Below, piece after piece: positions 1-13,476 of a stretch of 64,000 nt of DNA. The DNA comes from Lineus longissimus (taxonomy: Eukaryota > Nemertea > Pilidiophora > Heteronemertea > Lineidae), in the NCBI RefSeq assembly GCF_910592395.1, contig NC_088308.1, positions 24,443,501 through 24,507,500 of the forward strand, written 5' to 3'. A model generated the notes under the pieces. That model did not search any database. It had not been told where the DNA came from and saw only the letters and a program-made list of their open reading frames with translations. Made by a program: the position numbers and the translations under genes. The first letter of the stretch is position 1. Every line of letters begins with the position of its first letter.

Positions 1-1965
1 GTTGTAGTGTTAGTATACCAGTAATTTATCCTGAGTGAATTCGACCAAAAATATTGTCTGCTGGAAGCATGTTCTGGTTAGATTCTTAAGATGCTGATTT
101 TGTAAAATTAGAAAAAATGTTGGTTGATAATACGCATTGTATGGTTAATTAGTGTAGAAAGAGTGAAATAACAAGGCCTTGCACTGAATATGTAGTACAT
201 GTAGATCCTTTCTACACCGGAAACAATAAGTTTCCCATGCACAGAAGCGCCTTACAAACAAGCTACCTGCTCTTTAAATCGCATGTGAAAATAATCTCAT
301 TTGCGGTGGTCAGCACAGGTTTCTGCAACAAGGATCAGTGGTCACTGCGATGAATATCATACCCAGCAAAGGAATGCATACATTTAACCCTCTGAATCTG
401 ACATTCACATTGAAAAGAGAACTCTCGCTTTATCGACCTTAGAATGATCATGAATACAATGGACTTATAGTCAAGCCCCACCCCATCTGGGGCTGACTGG
501 GAAGTTGATTTGGCCTTGTCATTCACATTATCATGACACAATGAATAAAAATTAAAACTTTTATTATGATATGAGTTTGAATTTAAGTGGGGAGAAAAAA
601 AGCTGCATTTTCTTTTGGAGAAAGATTTGTTCTGTGTGGAGTTGTGGAACCTCAGCTAATTCAGATTTCTGCCACAATAATTTACATGATTTTGCAGGTT
701 CATGGTAAAATTGGAAGATACTTTGGGTGCACAATTGGTGCAGTTAACTCCTTTCTTTTCGACCTATGAATTCGTATAACTGACTTCGTTTATGTGAGGT
801 CATCTTAACAGCTTGTGTTTGTGGGTACTTTGTAATTCATTGGATGATGCAATAAAATATATAATGATCTTAAAAATAGTTGATGTGTATTCCTATCATA
901 ACAAGGGCTGTGCCAGATAGCACCAGGCGGGAGTATAAATTCTGACCGGGCCGAAGACAACCCAAAAACTGGTTGTGACTATGTACCATATCATCACAGT
1001 AGGCCGATCCTTCCATCCAAGAAGTGAACTCACAACCTCCTGAGTATCGATGCGCTCTCATCACTGAGCTTGGCTAATCTGACCCTATGTTAACTTACAT
1101 TGGTCAGAGGACATTTTACTGAGTGGAGAAAACCTAATGGGAAGCCGAAGACTGCCGATCAAGGATCATAATCCGGTGAGGTGGGAAATGGTCGGGCGGT
1201 GCCCATTGGGTGAGTCCAACGACGACCACAACAGCGAAATTTCTAAAATTTTGCACTTGTTTATCATTTAAAAGTTCGTATTTCACTTATATTCCTCAGT
1301 TTTCAAGTTTTAAGCTTTGATTGATTGATAAAATTAACTGTCGGCTATCTATTGTCTAAAACAGCATACATAATTATACTACGAAAAACTTCTGTTGTCT
1401 CTCTTGACACTAACATTTCCAGTTCTGCGCCTTGCAATTGCATTGCAAATTGCATGACAATTATATAGGCCCTACTTGCATTACGAGTAGGCCTAGGCCT
1501 AGTAGGCTTATAGTGCATGAGAGGAGTCCAGTGCAAAGCCAAAAGTCACTCATAAATCTGGCACTGCCATGATTTTGCCCATTGGCTGCATAGTACATTC
1601 AGCCACAGGCCAAGGCCACTGAATCAAGTGTCACTGTCAGTTGAGTTAGGGGTCAAAATATCGTAAAAGAAGGGTTCAGGCAGAGAAATATAGTCCTAGG
1701 CCTACTACTAGTAGTGGGAGCAAGACTGATGTCATTACTCATTGATGAAGAAATCCAAAGAGGTCTCAAACTCCCAAGCCTTGCGCCTGTCCCAAGGCAC
1801 AGACTTTATTTTGAAGCCAGGAGAGTGATCACTAATCTTGATCTTGTTCTATGTAATTTCAGATCTCGATGAATAGGGGCCTACATGATATGATACCTGA
1901 TTTCAACCCTGTGAACGATAAGTTGGTTTCAGCATTATTTCTGGAGCTAAAGAACGCAGAATAAT
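1..1965. other. 5' flanking / intergenic sequence
   Basis: No convincing coding exon was found here. Short open frames exist on both strands, but they lack splice context and recognisable protein features. The segment contains a probable reverse-oriented tRNA-derived SINE around 870-1085 and TAGGCCTAGGCC-type short repeats near 1488-1505 and 1690. The 5' untranslated exon and promoter of the gene that starts coding at 1966 are probably here, but I could not place a transcription start. Confidence 0.5.
870..1085 (-). mobile_element. Probable tRNA-derived SINE (reverse orientation)
   Basis: Read on the minus strand from about 1085 downwards, the sequence has a tRNA-like head. A D-arm/A-box-like stretch resembling TAGCCAAGCTCAGTGAT and then GAGCGC is followed about 25 bases later by a B-box-like GGTTGTGAGTTCA. 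A non-tRNA body continues to an AT-rich end near 850-880. These are the internal RNA polymerase III promoter boxes expected of a tRNA-derived SINE. No target-site duplication was identified and the exact ends are uncertain. Confidence 0.4.
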
Positions 1966-4900
1966 ATGACAACTGTTGTTGAAGAGGGTGTCCTTCAGAG
2001 ATTCTCTGCCCCACTCTGGAGAAAGACAAATTATCTTCAAAGATGGAGACGAATAGAAAACATGGTCCTGCGGGAGGAGGCAGGTGGTTCATTCACCCTC
2101 CACAAAGCTGACTGCAGTGAAAACAGTGCATCAAAATATAATGTAAGTTTACTTTCAGTGCTTGTTATTCATGAATGTTCAACCTCGTGAAATTGGCACA
2201 ACTTAATGTGCACAGCAGTAAGGTTTTAAAGTCCAGTCATTGAGATTAAATTGAAAGCAGAGTGTGATTTTCCATTTGTGCATTTGCCCTGGACAACCAA
2301 AACAAGTTACTTCAGTTAGGTAGTTGCCCACTGGACAAGTGAAAATACTCCAGTTTTATACATGTATTTGCAGGGCCACTGTCTACTTGTAACAGACAAT
2401 CAGCATCTTGGAGCACTTGCCCTTCTGAGAGCTGTGTAGAAAACATAATATTCAATTTAGAAAAGAAGGAGAAAACAAGCCTGTGGACATCTTGGACACA
2501 ATTTAGTTCTTAAAAGTTCTTTGATTTTTGTAGTTTTGGAAGGTTGAGGTCCGTCCATCTAACCCAACTGACACAAAAAAAACGAAGGACTTTCTTGGAT
2601 TTGAACTGCTGTTACACATGAGAGGTGAGGATGAAGAGGAAGATAAAGAATGGATACCATTTCGCTGTGAAAGTTTACAGGAGCAAAGGCGATGGATGAT
2701 CAGTCTGGGTTACACTGGAGATGGCATGTTCTCAAATGGAGATCCACATTCCCAGGTACATTCTTCCATTTCCTCCTCATGTACAGGGAGTGCATGATCA
2801 ATGTTATTCTATAGGTCAATAAAAGAGCTGGGATGTTCGCTCTTGAACATCTGTTTGTGTTTTCCTCCATGTGGACTTCCATGACATTTGTGATAGAAGG
2901 CCAGTCTTGGTTTGACAAATTTATAACACATCCTGGTTGCCTGTCTTTATAGTTTCCAAGATATATTGCAGTGTGCCGTACTAGTATGGTTTGATTCTCT
3001 CGACTCATGAGGTCATCTATAATTCATGAAGTCCCAAAACAATACTATGGGGTTCATCAAATGTAAAATATATATATATATTAAAACTACACAGTATGTC
3101 ATGTAGCTTGAACAACAGATCATCATTGAGGGGTACCTTATCAACTTTTACTTTATCCTTGATGGAAGATGTGTTGCAGAAATTGATTGAAAATTACATG
3201 GTAATGATTGGATTGATTGAAAATTATATTGTTACTTTTGAGTTAAATGTCTTTCCTTGAATATCTTCCTGCACTTGCAGCCTCTTGAGAGCTGGGTTGG
3301 AAAATGGGATGTGATTCATCCAGCCATGATGACAGCTCAAGTCATCACAGCCAAAACTGAGCAGCAAGAGAAGCGAGAAAATCCTGGTGGTGGTGATGAT
3401 CCCACTCTTCCTAGCTATAATGATGTTATGGAACAAACTGGAATGTTCAGTATTGAATTTGCTATGGTATGTAGTGATATTCTAGATACTGGATGCTGTG
3501 TGGCACTTGTTAGTTTTTATTGATATTCCAATGCTTCTACATCGACAGAGTATTCAGAGTTTCTCACAATAACAGAAGTTATCAATATGCCTGATAATTG
3601 ATATGCAGCTGAAATCAGATAGCTAACATGATACTGTCCTTTTTTGTCAAAGGGTGACAGATGCAGTCTTCTTCTCTCGTTTGTCCTCAGAATTTAGTTA
3701 CTATAGGCCTAATAGTGAACCTAGACTATCTTCGTGAATATTACATGTATTATCAACTGAACTTTACCAATAAGTTCATTTTATGGAAAATTTATAATCA
3801 AGTTGTTTAGCACGGTTTCAAGGCTCAACAAGCACAGAAAGATCTTCTAACTCGATCATTCAATTTTTCAGCAAATGCATAGACGGGAGCATTGTGGTGA
3901 CCACCCGGCACCACCACCATTGCCTCCTGTCCTGCAGCACCGCCGCCCTGTCGATGACAGCGTCCTCCCACCTCATGGGCCACCAATCTTCTGGCCTGTC
4001 AGTATAGGTTTTGGGAAAGAGATCAGACTCCCCGATGATATCCAACTACTCTGGGATGCAAACTTGAATCGAAATGTGTTCCTTGATCATAAAACTCAAA
4101 TAGTGACATGGATAGACCCTCGTCCACCTCTCTTGCCCCCTCCAAATGTTGAAAAACAGGTTAGTCTACAAAATCGTTTTAGCAGTTCAGGGCCCATTAC
4201 TTTTCATCCATAACAGGGATAAGACAAAGTTCAGAAGTGCCAGTCATGGGAAGGTTTTCTTTAAATTTGCTTGTGTCATTATGAAATAGTTTTCCATTGA
4301 GAGTGAGAAGTACGCTCACACACATGCGCACATTCAAAACACAAGAAAGTTTTATTGGTAAGCCATTACCCTGAACTTGTACAAAATCCGCCACAGCAGA
4401 ATTTGTTTGGTCTTCTAGATGATTCTGTATGGTGATACCAAAAGAGGAATTCCAAAGGAGCCGAATTCCATGTCTACCTTCAGTTACCTCTACAGTTTTG
4501 CACAATCTGTGCGCGATAAGGTAGGTAACCCTATTATAAATAATTGTTGTTGCAACCAAAATCTTGATTCTTCATGTGAAAGACTAAAATGCTTGTTTCC
4601 ATTTCATGTGGGATTCTTTTTACAACACTTCAGAGGGACATATCCTTCATATCTGGATATTTTAATTTGCTTAATATGACTTTGCATAGCTGAGGTACCA
4701 CTTTTTGAATCAGTTATTCAGCATGCAGACAGAGACATAGTAACAGACACTGCTAAACATTGTTACATGTATTTGCTTCACAAATCGGCAGAAAACATTG
4801 GGGTTCATAAATTTGGACTAAATCAGCTTTTGGTTACTATGAGGTGATTTCAACAACTATTGTTTTTCCAGCCACATGGCTTGGAGATAAAAGCTGAAGG

Positions 4901-7900
4901 TATTCCAGGCAGCCATGGTAGATCTGGGCAAATAGGATCGCATGGTTATACTGGAGCACACGGCTCTTCTGGTATGGCGTTATAGTTTATATGAACAACT
5001 CGCATTCTGGTAGATTTAGTGCCCACTTCAAGAGGTGTGGTGAGCTCAACCAACTGATTTCACCCGAAATCATATCTTCAATCATGATGATTTGATAGGA
5101 AGTTTAAATTGAGTTGAAAGAGAAAAAAGTCTCTCTGCTCTGAAGTGCATGAATAAGTTTTGTTTAATTCCATCTTCAATTCTGATTGGCCTTTTATGGT
5201 CGACCCGTGGCCTTTAATGATCAACACCAAATTGTTTCAGGTTTTGGCTCAGGAGGAAATGGTCATCCTGGAGGTCCAGGGGGGCCTGGGGGGCCAGGTG
5301 AAAGAGGCCAGGATGCTGTATCTGGCACTCATGCTAGTGATCTACAGGTAATAGGTCTATTTTTGATAGTTTATAGTTAAGAATAGGTTCGAATTTAACC
5401 AAGTGTTAAATTTATTTGCCCTTGACAGATTAGGCCCTGGAGGCACCGTTTTGATAGTTTTGATTCCCCATTTTTGAAATCGAATTCCATGCACTTATTT
5501 CAAATAGTTTTGATATCTTGTTCTTATGATGTGTGTGTTGTCTGAGATAACCTTTTTTTCATCTTTAGGTGCATGTAGGTGGTGATACAGAGAAGCTGCA
5601 GATATCTGGCACAGTGACTGAATGGGCCTATCTAGGCGGCTTAGAAAATGAGCATGTTGTCTTCTTAAATGCTCGGGGTGGTGATGGGGGACATGGAGGA
5701 GCTGGTGGGCAAGGTACTTTTTTTCAATTTCCGTGCCTTACATGAAGATTCAAATCACTGATCACTTTTAGCAAATGTAGACAAAGAAATTTCATACCAA
5801 ATCTGAAAGATGTTGGTGTGAACAGCATCAAGACTGTGATTGAAGTGAGGCCTATGTCACTGCTCGTGAAGTAGTAATACTCACTTACTCCGATCAGTGG
5901 TCAGGGGGAACCATGACAGCTTGCAGCAGTGATATGCGCCCACATTGATCTGCTTTTCTGCCTTCCAGATGAGTTTAGATGTTGTGAGTCCAGTCCCCTC
6001 CTTGATATGTTACATATTCTCCATGTATAGCAGATAATGTAATGTTCTCCATCTTGTTTAGGTGGTCATGGTGGAACAGGTGGTCAAGGTGGGAAGGGTG
6101 CCAGGGGGAGAGATGGCCACTCTAGCCATTCTACCGGAGGCAGAGGTGGAAATGGAGGTCCCGGAGGAAATGGCGGGGATGGAGGGTTTGGTGGACCAGG
6201 TGGACCAGGTGGAGATGGTGGCCATGCTGGTGACTCAGGAATGGGTGGAAATGTCCAAGTCTCTGCGTATGATCCAAGGATATTTATGCTGATTGGTGTA
6301 AGTAGATTTTCTTCCAGGAATGTTCCATTGGTTGTCATTGTAATCTGGCTAATGTAAATTATTTGTTGTGTGATGTACAGCTGACAGAAGCAGATGGCCA
6401 GAAAATCATGATGGTTAGAAGTGTTCCTTGAATTTACCCTCTTTTATTGCTATACGTGTAGCTCATCAAGTAAAGATGTTACATGTATGTAATTGTTTGG
6501 TTACTCTGCCGGGTTTTAATATTTTTTTTAACTGAGACCTTCGCCTCCAGGTTTTTTTCATTCTTGTCTTTGTCGACAGGTTGATGCTTGTCCGGGTACT
6601 AAAGGAAATGGTGGACGTCGAGGAGATGGTGGCTTTGGTGGGAAGGGCGGCCACGGTGGCTCTGGTGGATCTGGTGGACATGGGGGCCGTGGCGGACCCG
6701 CGGGGGAAAATAGATCAGCTGGTTCGAGTGGATCATCAGGAAGTCATGGAAGAAGTGGTGGGTACCTCAAAAGCAGCTTGAAATTTGGACCTCATGTTGC
6801 CCTGTCATCCAAACTCTTATTCTGAGAACTTAGTTTCAAGACTAATCCAGGGGATGTGCTTGAAGAGTTGTTGTTAGTATTGATTCTGTGAAATAAACAT
6901 AATATGCTTGTAGATTAATTAGACTAGTGGTACATGAAGTCAAGTGACAAACTAACGATAATATTTAGAAGTTGTTTTGCATAAAACTTCAAATTCTCTT
7001 TCTCTGTGTTTTTCCTTTAGGTCATAGTGGGGGTTCTGGACTTACAGGTTCAGCTGGAAACGATGGCAATGATGGTCAAACTGGAGAGACTGGTAGTATT
7101 CTTTGGACAGTTCTCGACCCGACCACTAAAGCAGTACTATGTCAGACTGGCGTTAGATATGAGATTCTCACTCTTGATTATGTAGTAAGTAATAGTTTGT
7201 ATACCGCAGCTTTCCAGTAGCCCTTTACTATTTCTCTTCCATGTACTTGTAAACTGTAAAAGGTTCACAACGCTAACAGTTCAATTCGCTCTTATTTAGG
7301 TCACTTCAGAAGTAAATGACGGAATCTTTGAACCAAATGAGAAGATATTCGTCAATGGACTGGTTGTACAGAATGTTGGGGAGATGTATTGTCCTGATGG
7401 AGCCGAGGTGACCTTCAAAAGTACTCAAACAGTAAACTTCGTCCCTGCCAAATATGTCTTACCTGTTGTAAGTATATTTAGTGATGGAAATTGAGATATA
7501 AAACAATTAGTTTGTCATGTTTAGTGGTAAAGCTCTGTAAGATACATTTTTGATATGCTACCTGGTTTACTTGTTCTGTCACGGCTCAAGAGCACTTCTT
7601 TCTTGTTATGTTGTCTTATTTTCAGTCTTTTTTCTTATGTGCGTTTTCCCCAAGGAACTATCTTGGTGCTCCAACTTTGAGATGCAGTGGGAGTAGATCT
7701 AACTTGTGGTGCATATTTTTCAGATTGAGTCTGCTCACAGATTTGATGTCCCAGAAACCTATGTTGGACGTATTTTCGATGTGCCCTGTCCAAATAGTCC
7801 CGGGGCATACAAAGGCAGTGCAGAGGTTATCTCAAGGGTACATATGCTGAACAGGCCTTTTGATAGTGTAAGTATATAATACACTGCAGTGAGCGTGGCA

Positions 7901-10900
7901 ATGGCTATAAAATTATTCTTGGGGCAACCTGATAATGAGGTTTTACAAACTTTCGAAAGTTATGCTTTTTGATATGATCCTATAAGGACCATCATATATG
8001 TAGCAAACAACTGAACAAGATCCAGACAGTTTAACTTGAGCTGCGTTTTGTTTGGATTAGTTTCCATGAAAACTTTTGTTGAGCTGTCCACCTCTTCATG
8101 ATAGCTCAATGTCTTGTTTATTTATTAGGGATTCCGCAAAGTCACTTTGGATGTCCAGTACCCCATCAAGCTAGAGTCCATCAACGCACCCTCACAAATG
8201 GGTCGGGGTGAAGAGAATTTTGTCCATGTTACGGTAAGTTACATGTTCATTTGTACATGTATACACATGTAGTATACTATTACTGTAAAATACCCTTCTT
8301 TGAGAAGGAAACCGAGGGAAAACCATTTCTCTCATTTGTATTGGTGTAGTAAAAATATCATGCTTCTTTTTTCCTGATTCTGTTTGCTTCAAATTACAGT
8401 TGAAAAATATATCAACTATGCCTTATGGAGATGGAATGGACAGTGGAGGCTTCCTTGAAGTCAGGGTGAGTGTGTTGCTAGCACAAGTGAAGAATTTAAA
8501 TGCACATACGGTCTTCTTTATACATTGTGAATCTTTGAGTTCATTTCTGTCACATTTGGAGCTAGAAATGGTGATCCAACATATTGCAGTCATACATGTA
8601 CTCAAATATCATAATATTTGACACCGGGGCGGTGAGAAAGAGTACTCATTCCAAAAACATCCTCACATGTGCTTTGGTATGCCCTTTGGACTTTGAACAT
8701 GGACTGGTATTGAACTTTGATATGTTAAAAATCTCTTCTAGGTGAGGCTTGACCGTCGCATTCTTCCAGTTGCTAAACAAGAATTGATGGAGAATCAACC
8801 GTATATGCTGACCTTTCACCCTGCTACGAGAGACAGTGTCCATGCTCGAGTAAGTAAACGTCAGAGACCCAGCTCCTCTGGAGACTTCCTTGATATCTGG
8901 CCCACTGGTACTGCTCAAGCAGGCACGAGACACCACTACGTTAGTATTAATTGTTGGTGTAAGATCAAGTTTATCAAGTACAAGCATTGTGAGAGGGGAT
9001 TAAAACATTTAAAGCACTTTTATATATATAATATGAATATTTGGGTCCATGTGGCATTTCTTTATTTCCTTGTCATTCAGATATATCACATTGCCCCAAA
9101 CAGTACCCTCACTGTTACTCTGCCAATCTACATGGAGGGAGGAGCGGAACTTTTTGATCGGTGCCTTGTACAAGCAGACGTATTCTTGGTAAGGACACCT
9201 CAAGAAATGTACTGACTTTGACAATTCGTGAATAAAGTAATTTCTTGAATGTATTGATTCTCTTTGCGACTGTGGAAGACTTACTTTTCCCGTATATCAG
9301 CCAGTTGATTTGCTGAGTTCTGATTAAAGTCTGCGAAATATGTGTATAACTTGTCATTGCATGAATTACCTGAGAAATCATGGATTCTCAGACCACCATC
9401 AATTTGATTTTAGAGCCTAAGGGTTAGAATGTACTGCCTTAAGAGTTTTAAGGCTGTTGTAAAAACATGTGTGCATCATCATTTCAGAGAGGAAAGCTTA
9501 TTGAATACAACCAACATCTGATCAGAGTGTGTCCGTACTACGTCAAGCGTGACCCACCAGCGGACGTGCTCCTTGTCACAGGCCCCGAGATCACACGACC
9601 TCACTTCATCCTCTGGCAGACGATGTTTGAGATGCTGGATGTCACTCTGGACTTCTGGGATGTTGAGAGATACAACGGAATGTCACTTGATTCAACTACT
9701 AGTCAGAGACACCCTGTAAGTTCCTTCTTAATCATCTTGCTCTTGCTTGGAGCGATAGGGTACACTTTCCGGTTAGCTGAAATTTCAATATGAATTTGGA
9801 TCAAAGAAGTTGATTGATGGAAAGCTAAATTAAAAATGTATCTGACCAATATTTTCACGACTCACTTCGATGTAAAATGTTAAGTATAACATTACATTTT
9901 TAATTGTAGGTGACATGGCTTGACCGTTACGGTGGCCGCATGATTCTCTACCCTTTCAACACCCCTCAGAATGTCTTAGGTGAGGACATCGTGAGCCATT
10001 TCTATCGAGGAGGTGACTTGTCAGAGGATCAGGACTCCTCCGTGCTCCTCCTCACAAACAACAGGGACTTGGCAGATCCAAAAGTTTACATGAAAAGAAT
10101 GAATGAGGAACTCACACGCTGGCAACCAGCTGTGGATCTTGGCAATAGATTTGGTGGGAAACATCTTTTCCATCCAGAATTTTGTGCATGCTGCTGTTGT
10201 TCTAATCCAGCCAAAAGGTAAGACATCTTTTGTGTTTCCTCCATCTTTTTCTTTTCATATATTTCATACTTGTTGCTAGCAAGGTATTTGTTTGATCTGA
10301 AATTCATAATACGGTGTAGTTGGCAGTGAGAAGATTATTTTCTCAATTACCACTATCCTCAAGGAGCAGTTTGGGACTTTCTTATAGCTATTGACAAATC
10401 AGAAGATAGTTGTCATTCATGTACGGCGCTTATAGCAAGGCCATGATTGAGTACAGCATTATTGATTGGTCGATACATGTCACCTGAGGAATTGCTTGAG
10501 GGAAGTACATGTAGCAACTGGTATCTGCGGCCAAATTACATGTACCATGCTTTTTCAAGGAAACCAAATCAGTTTGTCACCCTTACAGTCAAGTAGCACA
10601 AGTAACATTTTGTTACCCCATTCATTTTCCAGAAAAGCCAAATCCATCTTGAAGAAACTCGAGGAGAGGAACTCCATGAATTCCTACATACTTTATAGCA
10701 AAACTGTGAACTATGAGAAGCGTGCTACCTTCACCTACGACTATGGCTCTCTAGATGTTCGGTCCGTCCCACTTCACAGAGGTTCGAACTTCCACTTGGT
10801 GAATAATGAGCTCCTGTTGCAGTTGGGCCTTGATGATGTCAAGCTAACACCAGCTGCCACTGAAATACCGCTTGGGTCGAACTTTGGACAGGTGATTTTA

Positions 10901-12146
10901 AAATTCTTCTGAGAATTCTAATCTGCATGAGCCAGTATTGTTGTCCTGGCTGAAATCAATTGCTTGCCAGTGCAATAAGGAAATTGTTTAGAAAATGAGT
11001 GTCAAACATTTAAAGATTTATTCAGACTTCGGTGTGGCGTCCTTTATAGGCACTACGGTCTGATAGTTTTTGAATCAAAAGATAGTTTGTATCGCCCAAA
11101 TGATCTCCTGATATCCAGGGACGAGAATACCCTAGCAGCTATCGATCAATACTGAAATGGCAATCAATAGGCCCTGAAATTGAAACTTTGGTCAAAGCAT
11201 TCCTTTGCCTTACACTTACAGGTGCTTCTGATGGTGATCCTGAATCTCCCACTCCACGCCAAGACCCACCTCCTGGAGTCTGGACAGTCAGATGGTCCAA
11301 AACGTCTGCTGACAACCCCTAATGGTGCAAAGTTTACATTACGGCGCTTGACTGTCATGTCACTGGAAGAATACTTGTGTTTTGAAATCATGGCCAAACC
11401 TCGGGTGAGAAAGAAGAAACTTTTCTTCAGTACAGAAAGCTGGAAAATAAATTGTGCAAAAATTGTTCCACATAATACGCATAATCCATCATATTTCTTT
11501 AATTTTTTGTCTTTGGACTGCATACATGCACACTCTGTCATGTCATACATGTTATATATTTTTTTAGATGCCTGCCCGATTTGAGCTCTTAGTCCAAGAG
11601 ATACAAAACAATGGACAGGTTTACGCTGCAGAGGATATTGCCCCGTACGTCTACCTATCTGCAGCTGCATTTGTCCAAGAAGCCAAAAAGTGTTCAGGGT
11701 CCTATAAAAGTCGTGCAAGAGATCTCTATAAGGAATTGCACAGCAGTTTGAAGAGACATGGGGTAGGTAAAAGTTAATGTAATTCATCGACGTGTTGTAC
11801 TGTAGAACAGTTGCTATTTTAGGTCATGTTTTCTTGGAAGTTTAAAATCACTCACTGTGTTGTGTTCTTTAATAAATGTGTCTTCTTGTCGAAAAACATC
11901 GTCTGGGAATGGTTGGCCTGAATGTGGATGGAGCTACCTTCTTGGGATATATTTTTAAGAAATGTTGTTCTGTTTTAGGATAAAGCTGAACAGAAGGAAG
12001 CCCGTAGTGCTGCAGAGAGCATGCTGGATGATAAGGTACGTGTCACGTACAAGATGCTACTGAGACAGGACTACCTACATCACTGCCACCGCTTGAGGGT
12101 CAAGGACAAAATGTATGACTTATCAAAATCTGGTGAAATGTGGTAG
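1966..12146 (+). CDS. PH-WW-glycine-rich multidomain protein, unrecognised family (23 exons, ~1314 aa)
   Basis: Exons: 1966-2142, 2534-2755, 3281-3466, 3872-4159, 4419-4520, 4872-4971, 5241-5347, 5569-5713, 6062-6297, 6580-6757, 7021-7184, 7300-7467, 7724-7867, 8129-8233, 8400-8465, 8742-8849, 9081-9188, 9488-9715, 9910-10217, 10633-10891, 11222-11404, 11568-11762, 11979-12146. All join in frame at GT/AG sites. The start ATG has an in-frame stop 18 bases upstream. Residues ~8-127 look like a PH domain (two short exons, terminal helix with QEQRRWM). Residues ~207-213 are proline-rich and ~247-280 form a WW-like unit (VTWIDPRP). Residues ~326-606 are Gly-rich, mostly GGX triplets. A beta-rich core follows, including a NDG-EPNE motif near residue 650, then a DVLLVTG segment near 893, a CACCCC cluster at 1036-1041, and a helical, basic C-terminus. 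There is no signal peptide or membrane span, so it is probably cytosolic or membrane-associated through the PH domain. I do not recognise the family; a scaffold or adaptor role is only inference. Confidence 0.8.
4872..7110 (+). other. Collagen-like Gly-rich coding segment (exons 6-11 of the PH-WW gene)
   Basis: Six consecutive exons encode Gly-rich sequence in which Gly recurs every third position, most often as GGX (GGH, GGN, GGD, GGK) and less often as classical GXY. Several junctions split a Gly codon as G|GT (4971/5241, 5713/6062, 6757/7021), an arrangement that allows collagen-like exons to be added or lost without a frameshift. The run is interrupted by a non-Gly segment encoded at 5569-5670 and another at about 6260-6600. 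The pattern is proline-poor, unlike fibrillar collagen, and the protein lacks a signal peptide. Confidence 0.75.
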
Positions 12147-13476
12147 TTGGATGAAATGATAAGCAAAAGATGATATGAGTTTCGCCCGGACTATGTGTGT
12201 ATGAGTTCAATACATGTACATAAGATGTGTTCAAATATTCTATTAAATATATCTAGTCTTGTCCTATATGTTAGATGGCAGCACCTCAATTTTACTAATA
12301 TATCTTCCTTCATTGTCATTTGTGTACCAGTAAAATAACGTTATGGCTGTACGGTAGTAAAAGGAGGTGATCCGCAATGCTTGTTAGAATTTGTTAACTT
12401 GTACATAGTTATGTTTTATAACATTAGAAATGTTTTTGGTTTTTATGGAATGTTTGAGCGAAATGCTACTACATGTTTTGTCAAAGCGGCCTATACACCT
12501 TTTGTTACTTTTGAGATAATACCATTTTGAATTTATGCTCAACGAGCTCTATTTGATCTACATGTAGGTCTCTCTGATAAATTAGATACTTCATGTAGGA
12601 ATAGAATCTGTCCATATGTCTTTCACTTATACAAAAGTACTGATATAGTGCATGTATTAAAGTGTACATATTTGTACCGCTGCAATACAATTTTGAATTT
12701 TGTAACGTGTCTTTCCAAGTCATTCCTTGTATGTCTGCCTAAAGTAATTTCCTACTACACGTACATATTTTGTGAACGTTTTTACATTCATGGTAATCAT
12801 GACATTAACCTGTATGTATTAGAATGAGCTTCATTTTGGGGTATTGTTTGTAATCTGATGATGAAGGAGAAGAGGAATGATAATACACATGAGAGGAAAG
12901 AAACTTTGGGTTGATTACATGGTATATTTTACAGATGTATAGTATAAAATATGCAGTTTTAATAGTTTGTACAATGTACATGTAGAATATCTAATAGGTC
13001 CATAATCATACCTGAAAAGTGTATAAACATTAGTGCTGTATAGGAGAGTATGCAGATGTGATGTTAATTTGCCACAACAAGAATGAGCAAAGATATGCCG
13101 GTGACCTAGGTCTCCACTTGAAACGCAAACTGTGCACTGATCACCTGTCATCCACTAGTTCAACCTCAAGTAGGAGAGGCTCTTCCACTGCATCAAAGGA
13201 TTACTGCTCATGTGATGTTGGTTGTAAACTAGACAAACGAGAACATTTATAATGGTAGGTGTTCTTGAGACAAACCAAACTGATCATCTAATATGTCAGC
13301 TGTTCAAAAGACAAGCCAAGCCAAAGCGCTCAGATGTTAGAACTGGTGTTCTCTGGAGAAGCCAATCTATTGTTGACTTATACTCAGAATATTAAAACAG
13401 ACATTAGTTTCTGTAACTATTTCCTTAGAATGCCACTGAACATATTTGTAAGTCATGCTTACATGGGTGCAATAAA
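12147..13476 (+). other. Probable 3' UTR of the PH-WW gene with polyadenylation signal
   Basis: This stretch follows the TAG stop at 12144-12146. It is AT-rich with no supported exon. A canonical AATAAA lies at 13471-13476 and is the best polyadenylation signal in this interval; nearer AT-rich variants (around 12240 and 12310) are weaker. Assignment as 3' UTR is inference. Confidence 0.4.
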
